Position numbers and translations under genes: made by a program. The notes under the pieces are model-generated. The model had not been told where the DNA came from. It ran no database searches and saw only the letters and a program-made list of their open reading frames with translations. Of a DNA stretch of 64,000 nucleotides, positions 26,001 through 34,843 are shown piece after piece. Source of the DNA: Bacillota bacterium (GTDB lineage: Bacteria; Bacillota; Clostridia; Christensenellales; SZUA-584); contig JAEWCC010000028.1 in the NCBI GenBank assembly GCA_023390815.1, forward strand, positions 1-64,000. The letters run 5' to 3'. How positions within the stretch are numbered: the first letter of the stretch is position 1; each line of letters begins with the position of its first letter.

Positions 26001-27513
26001 CAGCCACGCGTACGATACTCTGAAAACGCTCACGTCCAACGGATTTGCGCGGACGGGCTACACATTCGCAGGATGGGCGGCGAGCGCTTCCGGCCCCGTA
26101 GCCTACAGTAATACCCAGAGCATTCTGAACTTGACGTCTATAAATAATGCAACGGTAACGCTTTACGCCAAATGGACCGCCAACTCGTATAAGGTCAACT
26201 TTGACGCCCAGGAAGGGACTGTAAGCCAGAAGGATAAAATCGTAACTTATAATGAAACATACGGAGTGCTGCCCGCGCCATTAAAGCCGGGTTACACTTT
26301 CGGCGGCTGGTATACAAAGGCAGGCGGCGCGGGAAAGCTTATTACAAGCTCAAGCATTGTAGACATTACCTCGGATATCACGTTGTACGCAAAATGGGCG
26401 ATATATGCAAGTGCCCCTCCGGCGTCAGTTTCCGCCGCGACAGCCGGTTACAACAGCATATTAATAACATGGAACGCAGTTCCCGGTGTCAGCGGTTATC
26501 AGGTAAGCCGCGCAACATCTTTTGGGGGCGCTTACAGCCTGATTAAAACGACTGCATCGTTGAGTTGTGTAAACACGAGCCTGAGCACCGGAAAACCTTA
26601 TTACTACAAGGTGCGGACATATCGGTATGTCGGCGGGAACAAAGTGTACGGCGATTACTCCAATATAGTATCCGCGTCTCCCAAATTATCGTCGGTGACG
26701 AGCGCGACCGCAGTGGCGTATTATCCCACGAGCATCAAGGTATCCTGGAGTGCCGTTCCGGGACGTACTAAGTACGAGGTATGGAGGTCCACGTCGGCTA
26801 CCAGCGGCTTTGCTCTGCTCAAATCGACGGGCAGCACGTCGTATAAGGACACAACCTGTACGCCGTTCGTTACATACTACTATCAGATCAGAGCATACCG
26901 GACGGTAAACGGGCATAAGGTGTACAGCGCGAGCGCTTCGGCGACGGTTAACGCAAGACCGATCCTGGGCAACGTTACGGGCGTCAAGGTGGCGGTGAGT
27001 TCGCCGAGCGGTATCAAACTGTCATGGTCTTCCGTGTCGGGGTGCAGCGGGTACGAGATACGCCGGTCAACTGCGGCCAAGGGGCCGTATACCGCCATTA
27101 AAACGACGTCAAGCCGGAGCTATACCGACAGCAACCTCACACCAAACACAACGTATTTCTATCAGGTGATTGCGTACCGCACGGCAGGCGGCGGTAAGGT
27201 ATACAGTACGCCCTGCTCACCGGTATCGGCAATGCCGGTTTTCGGCTCAGTATCAAACGCCAAGGCGGTACGCAGCAGCTCCACTGGGATAAAGCTGACA
27301 TGGAGCGCTGTATCAGGCCGGAGCGGTTATGAGGTCTACCGGTCTGCCTCGCCAATAAAAGATTTTGTATTGATTAAATCGACGAGGAGCACCAGCTTCA
27401 CTGACAGCAGGTTGGTGACGGGCGTAACGTACTACTACAAGATCGTCGCGTACCGGACGGTCAATGGTGCAAAGTATCGAAGTGCAGAATCGGTGATAAC
27501 TGCAACCCCTTAG
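23068..27513 (+). CDS. Large secreted glycine-rich / InlB-repeat / FnIII surface protein
   Basis: Protein of 1481 aa with an N-terminal signal peptide (basic start, hydrophobic core, cleavage after a TTAKA-like site near residue 32). Residues ~130-640 are imperfect repeats of the form ITINGGxVTAxGG...GAGIGGG, probably a right-handed beta-helix. Then follow an Ig-like stretch, four Listeria-Bacteroides (Flg_new/InlB B) repeats at ~815-1110, each ending in xxYAKW or similar, and four FnIII-like domains at ~1115-1481. No LPxTG or other anchor is seen at the C-terminus. GGGGG lies 5 bases before the ATG. A role in adhesion or polysaccharide binding is likely but unproven. Its tail is nearly identical to that of the protein ending at 54386, and a decayed part-copy lies at 43005-43405. 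Confidence 0.85.
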   Translation: MKRKVFYTKIYKFILAAIIITGLLPVNITTAKAESTAIDIGSVSGGGTGYTFSQGVVTITDAGDYTVTGNTIHNSLAVAGDIVGPVNLTLSGLSIRMADVRCPLSIGQNSSVNLILNGSNTLDLSNLEGANNLRGISTSPGVSLTISGEGSLSVMGQSAAEGIGAEGNITINSGTVNAWGGYSEGQSGRSGIRGANITINGGSVTATGGHGYGMASSGLGGGSITINGGDVTAYGGTSEYIGSGAGIGGGANYGGGTIVINGGHVTATGGPQGAGIGGGSHGSGGNITINGGTVIANGGTDAAGIGGGYYGGGGTIIITNLNGDTHVIATGLNGGAGIGGGLNAGYAGGNGGYIAISGGTIEAVGGNNGSAGIGSGNYGGDGGNITISGGKVSATGGYKAAGIGGGEYFSGGTINITGGEVTANGGDQGAGVGSGCNVSGTAINGGAITILGGTVNATGGVGGAGLGGGFDADGGSVAITEALVTATGRGGGAGIGGGPNSTQWGNGGTITLSSGRVTAVSHGGGAGIGGGWTGNAGNITINGGLITATADDRAPGIGSGGNSVFVTKGTNSVTINAGRVYATGSGNSDIGGDGNMSYYTNNTFNGGSIRAGSVNFSPKTSMADVYKTTVTVTNADDTVLADTDVAYRINGGESISSATDGSGKLCLWLPQTPGGGSTNILVSKGATEYSASGQVTNDNATVMTAIENTYEIGAISDQTMADLNEGYAGGSLETRTIRVTNTGTAALSNLSVTLESGKEAYFEIGVPFAAEIPVGGYADFTIKAKDALEVGDYTAAVTVQADRASNVSFTVSQKVKMLLIAFVNDGGSYAERSVHYNTSIGESGWPADPQKTGYTFGGWYTEANIRAIPNTVFTQPTSLDAKWTANTYMVIFDAQEGTVNPEDKTVTYDETYGVLPTPLKPGYTFSGWYTETGGAGQLITSSSTVDITSDITLYAKWTVNTYTVVYKANGGTGSTASSSHAYDTLKTLTSNGFARTGYTFAGWAASASGPVAYSNTQSILNLTSINNATVTLYAKWTANSYKVNFDAQEGTVSQKDKIVTYNETYGVLPAPLKPGYTFGGWYTKAGGAGKLITSSSIVDITSDITLYAKWAIYASAPPASVSAATAGYNSILITWNAVPGVSGYQVSRATSFGGAYSLIKTTASLSCVNTSLSTGKPYYYKVRTYRYVGGNKVYGDYSNIVSASPKLSSVTSATAVAYYPTSIKVSWSAVPGRTKYEVWRSTSATSGFALLKSTGSTSYKDTTCTPFVTYYYQIRAYRTVNGHKVYSASASATVNARPILGNVTGVKVAVSSPSGIKLSWSSVSGCSGYEIRRSTAAKGPYTAIKTTSSRSYTDSNLTPNTTYFYQVIAYRTAGGGKVYSTPCSPVSAMPVFGSVSNAKAVRSSSTGIKLTWSAVSGRSGYEVYRSASPIKDFVLIKSTRSTSFTDSRLVTGVTYYYKIVAYRTVNGAKYRSAESVITATP

Positions 27514-27568
27514 GCTGATAGACAATAAAGAATTACATAATATGTTTCCCCATACAGAGCTCTTCGAT

Positions 27569-27680
27569 GGTGACAGGAATTGAACCTGCGTTACCCATCC
27601 GGCGCTATTTACCGCCGCTCTGCTAAAAACGTGCCGTTGGGCACGTTTTCTTAACGCTACGCCCTTGAACCCCATTCAAG
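27569..27680 (-). repeat. tRNA-Pro 3'-half-like repeat, copy B
   Basis: Short-insert class. On the minus strand the anticodon-like arm CTTGAATGGGGTTCAAG ends at 27664, then 74 nt (27590-27663), then the T-arm-like CGCAGGTTCAATTCCTGTCA. The terminal acceptor bases and CCA are lost. The insert keeps the AAAACGTGCC/GGCACGTTTT hairpin. Confidence 0.8.
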
Positions 27681-27825
27681 GCATGGTGGGGAAGGGGGAT
27701 TGCGATAAGGAGCTTGATGTGGCGATTCCATGGGAATTACACGAAGGGTAATTGTTTTGAGTTATTTGCATGTTGTCAAAACGCATGCCAAATTTTTAAT
27801 GAGAGTAAATGCATATCTCTGGTAT
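27681..27825. repeat. Conserved flank of repeat copy B (flank family 2)
   Basis: About 145 bp that recur after copy H (58311-58455). Shared points include GCATGGTGG, GCGATT, CACGAAGGG, a GCATGCCAAAT segment and ATGCATATCTCT. The shared flank plus the tRNA-like repeat looks like the end of an integrative element. Confidence 0.65.
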
Positions 27826-27900
27826 AGTCTAGTGGATCATGTAACCGCTCATAGCAACGGTGAAATACTATTTACATTTAAGAATGAGCAGATGCTCGCG
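27800..27900 (+). pseudogene. Possible C-terminal remnant of a large serine recombinase
   Basis: The plus-strand frame encodes WYSLVDHVTAHSNGEILFTF followed by KNEQM. From memory this resembles the C-terminal WYxLxDxVTVxxxxxIRFTFKDG segment of large serine recombinases found in clostridial mobile elements. Only about 30 residues match and no catalytic domain is present. The open frame runs on to 27975 but has no ribosome binding site and does not look like an intact gene. Its position next to a tRNA-like repeat supports a mobile-element origin. Confidence 0.4.
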
Positions 27901-28010
27901 GTGAATCAGGGTTGTCTTTTTATCCTCTTAGCTCAAGAGGTGATAAAAAGTTCCTTGTTTAGGTCAGGCAACTAATAAGGCTGATTTCGAGATTGACCCG
28001 ATAAATATAT

Positions 28011-29207
28011 TCATCGTATAAGAACGCTGCTGCGGTATCGGCCTGGGGTTTCTCCTGTATAACGTTTAAAAGTGTTTTGGAAATGGCTTTGGGACGAGTA
28101 GGCCAAATAATTACCAATTTCCGCGATTGACTTGTTCGTTGTTTTTAATAGTCTTTTGGCTTCCTCAATTTTTTTTTGATGAATGTATTCGGTCAGGCTC
28201 ACGCCTGTCTCCTGACTAAACCGCATGGAAAGATGCTCGCGGCTTAGAAACAGAGATTTTGCTATATTACTGGTCCGAATATTGTCTGATAGGTGGCGTC
28301 TGACATAATTGGCTACGTCAAGCACAAGTCTGCTGGGATTTTGCCCAAACCTCAACTTCTCAACACGGGAGGTATAGTCTATCACCATGCGATATTGCAA
28401 ATTGGATATACTCGGAATGTCGTTGAGCAATTCACAACGCTGAATATATGCGTCGCTTAGTGAAAACGCTTCCTCCTGTTCCATTCCTCCTGCAATTGCA
28501 GCACGAGACTCTAATGTAGCAGCTACAATAAATGTATTCTTTTGTTGGCGAAGCTGCTCCGCAGATAATTGACCCGTTCTGCCAGGAGGCATCTTAATGA
28601 TCAATTCGGTAATTCCTGCTACGTCACCTTCGCTGACAAGCTGCATCATGGCTTGCTCAAACGCCAGCGTATCATGTCCTGCTTTAATAACCGGATCATT
28701 TGTCGTATCAAGCGGCTGCTCTTCATCGATGCTTCGCCGTATGTCCTCCTGTGTTTCATCGGAAATAAGCAGGTCTTTTAAGGTAAGTCTTTCGTTATTC
28801 AAGTAGTCATGTATAAAGCAGATTATCTGCGCAAAGCCTTCAAGGGACATAGCAGGGATGGACTGTATAGCCGTCATAAAACTCTCACGATGCGTTTCTT
28901 CAATACCCAACAGAAAACCTATCTCTACAATCGTCTGGCGCCGGGGCGGAATCTGATGCGAAGGGCCGATGACGACAGTAAACGTTCGGCTTTGGATGAT
29001 GCCATAGTATTGAAATTGTGGTGTGATGAAACAGCGTGCCGGGCTACCGGTTTCCAAAAGCTCTGCTTCATAGAGAGAAAAAGGGTCACACGGGAACATA
29101 CCCATGGAATAAGACGCAATGACCTCACTTCCCTTATATATTCGAATGGGGATGCCGGAAAGAGAGGAGATATTCTGACTAAAATAGTATACGTCAGCTT
29201 TCTTCAT
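28011..29207 (-). CDS. AraC-family transcriptional regulator
   Basis: Protein of 398 aa. Two helix-turn-helix motifs occupy the last ~100 residues (VANYVRRHLSDNIRTSNIAK, then LFLSREHLSMRF; IAEIGNYLAYSSQSHFQNTF and a PGRYR end). The N-terminal ~290 residues form a sensor with no clear named domain; it has no membrane segments, so it should sense a cytoplasmic ligand. GAGGTGAAACC precedes the ATG. The gene is divergent from the GH3 gene and its rhamnosidase operon, and the inverted repeat at 29244-29258 in the shared region is a candidate binding site. It probably activates that operon in response to a plant sugar. Confidence 0.9.
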   Translation of the reverse strand: MKKADVYYFSQNISSLSGIPIRIYKGSEVIASYSMGMFPCDPFSLYEAELLETGSPARCFITPQFQYYGIIQSRTFTVVIGPSHQIPPRRQTIVEIGFLLGIEETHRESFMTAIQSIPAMSLEGFAQIICFIHDYLNNERLTLKDLLISDETQEDIRRSIDEEQPLDTTNDPVIKAGHDTLAFEQAMMQLVSEGDVAGITELIIKMPPGRTGQLSAEQLRQQKNTFIVAATLESRAAIAGGMEQEEAFSLSDAYIQRCELLNDIPSISNLQYRMVIDYTSRVEKLRFGQNPSRLVLDVANYVRRHLSDNIRTSNIAKSLFLSREHLSMRFSQETGVSLTEYIHQKKIEEAKRLLKTTNKSIAEIGNYLAYSSQSHFQNTFKRYTGETPGRYRSSVLIR

Positions 29208-29243
29208 GGTTTCACCTCATATTTAATTACAATAATACAATCC

Positions 29244-29284
29244 GCATTAATTTAATGCAATATAATTATGCCTATATGCATTAA
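29244..29284. promoter_or_regulatory. Candidate AraC-regulator site
   Basis: GCATTAA-T-TTAATGC (29244-29258) is a perfect 7-bp inverted repeat. The same half-site TGCATTAA recurs at 29277-29284. It lies in the 194-bp divergent region between the regulator and the GH3 gene. Binding is inferred. Confidence 0.45.
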
Positions 29285-29401
29285 AATAAGTTTATCAAAA
29301 CAATCAATCATTTCTATAAAAGACACCAAAGCATGGGTACTGTATGCCATGAGCTTGTTTTGCTTACTGGTAGAATAACAGGCGGATAATGAGGAAAAAC
29401 G

Positions 29402-31843
29402 ATGAGAGACCTTGAGACATTGATTACCGAATTAACAATAGAAGAAAAAGCCGCATTACTTGAAGGCGTAAATTCATGGAACACAAATGCCGTACCGCGT
29501 CTCAATATTCCGACACTTTTTTTGACGGATGGGCCGCACGGGCTTCGTAAGGTAAGACAGGCCACTGGTGGATTTGGCGTTTCCGACAACGAACACTCGA
29601 CGGCGTTTCCGACCTCGACTGCAGTTGCATGTTCATGGAATCCGAATAACTTATACCGCATGGGAGAAGCCATTGCAGAAGAATCCATCGCCGCGGGTGT
29701 GGATGTGCTGCTCGCTCCGGGCGTCAATATCAAACGCAGCCCATTGTGCGGGCGCAATTTTGAATACTATTCGGAGGATCCGCTGCTCTCCGGTGTGTTC
29801 GGCAGCGCTTTTGTACGCGGCGTCCAAAGCCGGGGGATAGGCTGCAGCGTGAAGCATTTTGCCGCCAATTCCAATGAGGATTACCGTTTTATCGGCGATA
29901 GCGTAATCGACGAACGGGCGCTGCGTGAGATATATCTGCGTGCCTTTGAACGGATTATCAAGGAAGCCGAGCCGTATACGGTGATGTGTTCTTATAACCT
30001 CTTGAACGGAACGTTCGCATCCCAAAACAAACAACTATTAACGGATATATTGCGCAAGGAGTGGGGCTTTGACGGCGTAGTCATGACGGATTGGGGCGCA
30101 ACCTGTGACCGAATTGAAGGCATTAAAGCGGGCTGCGATCTTGATATGCCGGGTGAGGTGTGGCATAACCGCAAATCTATTATCAATGCGGTACAAGGCG
30201 GCGAGCTTTCGATGGAAACACTTGACTGCACCGTTTCGCGCGTACTGAAGTTGGCTGAAAAATGCCGAAAAGAAAAAACAGAAGCCGGAATTGATATCGA
30301 GACACATGTAAAGTTATCTTGCGATATCGCCAAAGACAGCGCGGTGCTGCTGAAAAACGATGACGTGCTGCCCCTGACCGGGCGGGAAAAGCTACTCGTG
30401 GTGGGAGAGATGTTCGAGAGAATGCGTTTTCAAGGAGCGGGTTCGTCACTAATCAATCCGCCCAAGGTAATAACGCCCAAAGATGCCTTTGACAGGCGCG
30501 GCATTTCCTATACATACGCAAAAGGCTTCCGGTGCTCCTATCCCCGACGGGATACAGCATTGGAACAGGCGGCGCTGGCCGCAGCGGAGAAGGCCGATGT
30601 GATTCTTTTCTTTGGCGGGCTAACCGACTTTGAAGAGAGTGAGGGCTTTGACCGTCCACACATGCGGATGGGGGAGAACCAGAACGCGCTGATGGAAGCA
30701 CTGATTGCTATCGGGAAAAAAGTCGTACTGGTGCTGTTTGCTGGCGCGCCGGTGGAGTTGCCTTTTTTGGATGGTCTGGCGGCGGTGCTTAACATGTTCC
30801 TGCCTGGCATGTACGGTGGCGAGGCCACAGCTGCGTTGCTGTTCGGAGAAAACAATCCGTCCGGCAAGTTGGCCGAAAGCTGGTCGATGCGGGCGGAGGA
30901 TACCAGCTGTTTTGACGACTATGACCATAGCCCAATCGCAAAGTATTATGAGAGCATCTATGTGGGGTATCGATTTTACGACAAGGCAAAAACCAACCTC
31001 CGATTTCCATTTGGGTACGGGCTGTCGTATACATCTTTCGAATACAGCAATATATCTGTCGAAGAGAATGGCGGCAAGATTGTTGTGGGTGTCGATATAT
31101 CAAATACAGGCCGTTATGATGGCGCCGAGGTCGTGCAGCTGTATGTCCGGAACGGTCAAAGCAAGGTATTCAAGGCTGATAAAGAACTGAGGGCTTTTAC
31201 AAAAGTATACCTGAAAGCGGGAGAAACGCAGACGGCGACACTTGAGTTCGATAAATCCGATCTGGCTTATTGGAATGTGAAAAAACATGGCTGGATATTG
31301 GAAAATGGGAGTTACGAAATATGCGTCGCCGCTTCAGCTGCCGATATCCGTCTAACGGCTCAATTATCAATTACCGGCGGGCAAAATGGGGAGTCTCCCT
31401 ATTCTGCCGCAATAGCTACTGCATACGCTAAGCCACCTCATACCATCCCGGATTGCTTCGCGGAACTGGTCGGCGTTCCTATCCCCAAAGCGCCATCGCG
31501 CATGCCCATCACGCTTGAATCTCCGCTGGGTGATCTGAAGCAAACACTGGCGGGATGGATATTATACACAGCGGTAATGGCAGTGATCAAGCGTGACTAT
31601 CGGAAGGCCAAACGCTTACCGGATTCGCTGGAGCGAAATACCCGGATGAAAAACGCCTACTTTGTTGTTCGGATGATGCCGTCAAACTCCATCCGCTCTA
31701 TGTGTATGTCGTCGAGCGGAAAGCTCCCATATCAGATCGCTACAGGATTTGTCGAAATGGCCAACGGGCATCTTTTGAAAGGCATGAAAGTCATTCTGCA
31801 AAGAAAAGAAAATTCACTCACACTTCCGCAAGGTAATAACTAA
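29402..31843 (+). CDS. Glycoside hydrolase family 3 (beta-glucosidase/xylosidase type)
   Basis: Protein of 813 aa. The N-terminal TIM-barrel domain includes FLTDGPHGLRK, RNFEYYSEDP, KHFAANSNE and the nucleophile Asp230 in VVMTDWGA. The (alpha/beta)6 domain follows, then an FnIII-like domain (FPFGYGLSYTSFEYSN). A further ~100-residue C-terminal extension follows, with a KQTLAGWILYTAVMAVIK helix. There is no signal peptide, so hydrolysis takes place in the cytoplasm after uptake. First gene after the AraC divergent region; two GPH symporters and three rhamnosidases follow. Likely role: removing beta-linked glucose or xylose from imported rhamnose-containing glycosides. Confidence 0.93.
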   Translation: MRDLETLITELTIEEKAALLEGVNSWNTNAVPRLNIPTLFLTDGPHGLRKVRQATGGFGVSDNEHSTAFPTSTAVACSWNPNNLYRMGEAIAEESIAAGVDVLLAPGVNIKRSPLCGRNFEYYSEDPLLSGVFGSAFVRGVQSRGIGCSVKHFAANSNEDYRFIGDSVIDERALREIYLRAFERIIKEAEPYTVMCSYNLLNGTFASQNKQLLTDILRKEWGFDGVVMTDWGATCDRIEGIKAGCDLDMPGEVWHNRKSIINAVQGGELSMETLDCTVSRVLKLAEKCRKEKTEAGIDIETHVKLSCDIAKDSAVLLKNDDVLPLTGREKLLVVGEMFERMRFQGAGSSLINPPKVITPKDAFDRRGISYTYAKGFRCSYPRRDTALEQAALAAAEKADVILFFGGLTDFEESEGFDRPHMRMGENQNALMEALIAIGKKVVLVLFAGAPVELPFLDGLAAVLNMFLPGMYGGEATAALLFGENNPSGKLAESWSMRAEDTSCFDDYDHSPIAKYYESIYVGYRFYDKAKTNLRFPFGYGLSYTSFEYSNISVEENGGKIVVGVDISNTGRYDGAEVVQLYVRNGQSKVFKADKELRAFTKVYLKAGETQTATLEFDKSDLAYWNVKKHGWILENGSYEICVAASAADIRLTAQLSITGGQNGESPYSAAIATAYAKPPHTIPDCFAELVGVPIPKAPSRMPITLESPLGDLKQTLAGWILYTAVMAVIKRDYRKAKRLPDSLERNTRMKNAYFVVRMMPSNSIRSMCMSSSGKLPYQIATGFVEMANGHLLKGMKVILQRKENSLTLPQGNN

Positions 31844-31952
31844 ACTTTTTGTACAGGCCATAGAGGATATATGCAAGTTTATTTCAGGCAGAGTCAAAGA
31901 TTAGAAGGGAATTAAAGGCTTCATATAGATTCAAATAAGCAAAGGAGTCATA

Positions 31953-33383
31953 ATGATGAACAAGCGTGAAACGAAACCATATCCGCTTAACGCGAAAAGT
32001 TTATTTGGCCTTTCCACTATGCGCTTTACGGTTGTAGCGGGCGCCTCCCTGATGACGTCGGTGTTCATGCTTTACCTGACGGATTATTCCGGAATTGCCA
32101 ACGCCGCGGCGGTTGCGACGGTTCTTCTTTTAGTAGGCAGGATATTGGACGCCGTTGATGATCCGTTGCAGGGCTGGATCATGGACAATGCGCGAAAAAC
32201 AAAAATAGGGAAATTCAAACCCTTCATGCTGGGCGGTATAATCGCGACAACCATCGCACTCATTATGCTGTTCAATTCACCTAAGGGTGTTGCGGAATGG
32301 ATTAAAATCGCGTTGCTGTTCATTGGGTATATTCTCTACGAAGTGGGTTACTCATTCCAACCCGATTATGCACTGAAATCAACAATGACAGAAGACCCAA
32401 AGGTGCGTGAAAAGCTCCTGGTCGTGCCTCGCATCGTGGAGACGGCCATCACTGTGCCGTTTTCCTTCTTTATAACGATTGCGCTTTTGTTTGGAACGAT
32501 GATGGGCGGCGACAACCATGCGGGGTGGGGATTGGCCACGGCAGTTATCGTACTGCCGCTGGGAATTCTGGCTTTTGTCGGTGCATGCATGGTGAAAGAA
32601 GGCCCCTATTCACGGCAGAGCGAACAGAAACTCGGCATCAAGGACATTGCGCGGATGTTCAAGGAGAATAAGCCGTTATGGATCAGCCAGCTATCCTACT
32701 TTATCGGAGGATGCTGTTTCACATTTGTCATGGCCGCGATTACTTATTATCTGAAATGGGCTTATGGCCCTGAAAACTTCGGAATGAACTCCGCAATATG
32801 GGGTGGGATCATCCTGATCGGCATGATATTAGGAACAGCGTTGGCATCGCCGGCTTTAAAGAAGCGTACGCCGGTACAGGGAATGATCGTATGTTATCTG
32901 GGGCAAAGCATTCCGCTTTTAGTGATTTTTATAATTAACCTTATTGTTCCCGTTCCCTTCTACCTGTTCCTTGGGCTCATGTTTATTGTCATGGTCTTCT
33001 CCGGAATGAATTATATCCCCGCCAGTATGATCAATATGGAATGCATGGACTATAACCGCTGGAAGCGCGGCAGTGGAATGGAAGGCATGGTACAGGCGGT
33101 TAATAATTTCTGTATCAAAGCGCAGACGGCCTTGGCAGGCCTTGCGACAGGTGCTGTGCTGGTCGCGATCAATTATGATGCGGCTCTGTACGAATCGGAA
33201 GAGTTTATTGCTTCAGGCGGTATAATTCCAAATTCTTTGTATACCGGACTCTCCATTGTGTTTGCGCTGATACCTGTCATCCTGGGTGTCACCGCTGCGC
33301 TTATTCTGAAAGCATACCCGCTGAAGAGACAAGAGCGGGACAAGATGTACAGTGAGTTGGAACAAAGACGTACGGTAGAGTAA
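31953..33383 (+). CDS. GPH-family glycoside/cation symporter 1
   Basis: Protein of 476 aa with about 12 hydrophobic segments. MelB/XynB-like features: an N-terminal segment ending FMLYLTDYSGI, GRILDAVDDPLQGWIMDNARK and a KIGKFKPFML loop. It imports an oligosaccharide or glycoside with a cation. The site AAAGGAG lies five bases before ATG 31953 and eight before ATG 31956; either start is possible. Its position between the GH3 enzyme and the rhamnosidases suggests that it transports their substrates. Confidence 0.9.
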   Translation: MMNKRETKPYPLNAKSLFGLSTMRFTVVAGASLMTSVFMLYLTDYSGIANAAAVATVLLLVGRILDAVDDPLQGWIMDNARKTKIGKFKPFMLGGIIATTIALIMLFNSPKGVAEWIKIALLFIGYILYEVGYSFQPDYALKSTMTEDPKVREKLLVVPRIVETAITVPFSFFITIALLFGTMMGGDNHAGWGLATAVIVLPLGILAFVGACMVKEGPYSRQSEQKLGIKDIARMFKENKPLWISQLSYFIGGCCFTFVMAAITYYLKWAYGPENFGMNSAIWGGIILIGMILGTALASPALKKRTPVQGMIVCYLGQSIPLLVIFIINLIVPVPFYLFLGLMFIVMVFSGMNYIPASMINMECMDYNRWKRGSGMEGMVQAVNNFCIKAQTALAGLATGAVLVAINYDAALYESEEFIASGGIIPNSLYTGLSIVFALIPVILGVTAALILKAYPLKRQERDKMYSELEQRRTVE

Positions 33384-33441
33384 GCCGTTCATTAGGGTTG
33401 GTTGAATTGATATCCAAGAAATTATATGGGGAGGTCATTAT

Positions 33442-34791
33442 ATGAATGCTGCTGTTGATACGAATAAAATAAGGCTTGGTGAAAAATTTTCTTTCTTGCT
33501 GGCGAATGTAGGGAATTTCCCTATTATGACGCTCATTAACTCGTATCTGTTGATTTTCTATACGGATGTAGCCGGGATAGATCCGGCTGCGGTCGCTACG
33601 CTGTTTCTGATCACGCGCATTTTCGACGGTGTGAACGATCCTATCATGGGATATATTGTGGATCATTTGCCACGCACAAGGATGGGGCGGTTTCGTCCAT
33701 ATCTGATTATCGGCTCAATCCTGTGCAGCGTCAATTTCCTCCTGCTCTGGTTCGGGCCGGTCATGTTTTCAGGGATTAAGCTTGTCATCGTGTATATTTC
33801 ATATGTTCTGATTGGCATGACATTTGACCTGATGGATATCCCCCTCAACAGCATGATACCGGTGATGACGGACGACCTGAAGCAACGCAACTCCCTGAGC
33901 ACGCTCAAGGCGCTGGCGCTTTCAGTGGCGGGGGCGCTCATTATTCTTCCGGCGCCCATGATATTGTCCGCTGTAAAGAATCAGATGGAGGGTTATACGA
34001 TTGTCATTGTTGGCGGTACGATCATTACGCTGGTATTCTCCATAATGGGCGCGTTGGGTGTGAAGGAACGAGTGCAGCCTATAAAACAGGAGAAATATAA
34101 ATTCAAGGATACGTCTAAAATACTTGGCACAGCACCTATTATAATCACCTTCGTTTCTCTATTGTTTTACGGGATGAGCGGCGCGGTATCCGCCAATACC
34201 CAAATGTTCTTTGCCACGTATGTCCTCAATGACGTGAGTATCGTGACATGGCAGCAGATGGGGATGGCTATGATGTTGCCGACACTGTTTTTATCCGGAT
34301 TTCTAACAAATAAATTTGGAAAAAGGAAGATGTTTGCGCTTGGTTTGGTTATCAATGGCGTAGCACCGCTCATCAGACTGTTTAGCGTGACAAACATCCC
34401 GCTGCTGCTTGCCAGTACAGCCTTAAGCGGCGTGGGGCTGGGACTAATCATGGCATTGATGTACAACGTGCAGGCTGATAATGTGGATTATGTAGAGTGG
34501 AGAAAGGGGATACGTGCCGAGGGTCAGCTGGCATCGGTGAACTCCTTTATCGTAAAGGCTTCTTCCGGAATCGGAAGCGCCATTCCGGGGTTTGTACTTG
34601 CTGCGACAGGATATATAGCCAATCAGGTTCAAACAGAGCAGGCTATCAATGGGATTATCACGACATCAATCCTCATTCCCGGTATTCTGATGATATTGTC
34701 CGGCATCATCTTTTTCGCTGGCTATAAGTTAACCAATCAGAAAATGCATGAAATTACGCAGTCTCTCAGAGCTAAGCGTGAAGCATCCTAA
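33442..34791 (+). CDS. GPH-family glycoside/cation symporter 2
   Basis: Protein of 449 aa, about 12 membrane segments, homologous to the preceding transporter but clearly diverged. Diagnostic stretches: ARIFDGVNDP-like TRIFDGVNDPIMGYIVDH, RTRMGRFRPYL and YNVQADNVDYVEWRKG. GGGGAGG upstream of the ATG. A second symporter in the same operon suggests that more than one glycoside, or a glycoside and a released sugar, is carried. Confidence 0.9.
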   Translation: MNAAVDTNKIRLGEKFSFLLANVGNFPIMTLINSYLLIFYTDVAGIDPAAVATLFLITRIFDGVNDPIMGYIVDHLPRTRMGRFRPYLIIGSILCSVNFLLLWFGPVMFSGIKLVIVYISYVLIGMTFDLMDIPLNSMIPVMTDDLKQRNSLSTLKALALSVAGALIILPAPMILSAVKNQMEGYTIVIVGGTIITLVFSIMGALGVKERVQPIKQEKYKFKDTSKILGTAPIIITFVSLLFYGMSGAVSANTQMFFATYVLNDVSIVTWQQMGMAMMLPTLFLSGFLTNKFGKRKMFALGLVINGVAPLIRLFSVTNIPLLLASTALSGVGLGLIMALMYNVQADNVDYVEWRKGIRAEGQLASVNSFIVKASSGIGSAIPGFVLAATGYIANQVQTEQAINGIITTSILIPGILMILSGIIFFAGYKLTNQKMHEITQSLRAKREAS

Positions 34792-34843
34792 TCGCATCAT
34801 TTTTGGGAGTAGATGCAAAAAGGGTAGCCAAGGAGGAGAACCT

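Noticed and set aside
27730..27975. Intact 81-aa gene
   Set aside because: Starts inside a conserved repeat flank without a ribosome binding site; better read as a decayed recombinase tail.
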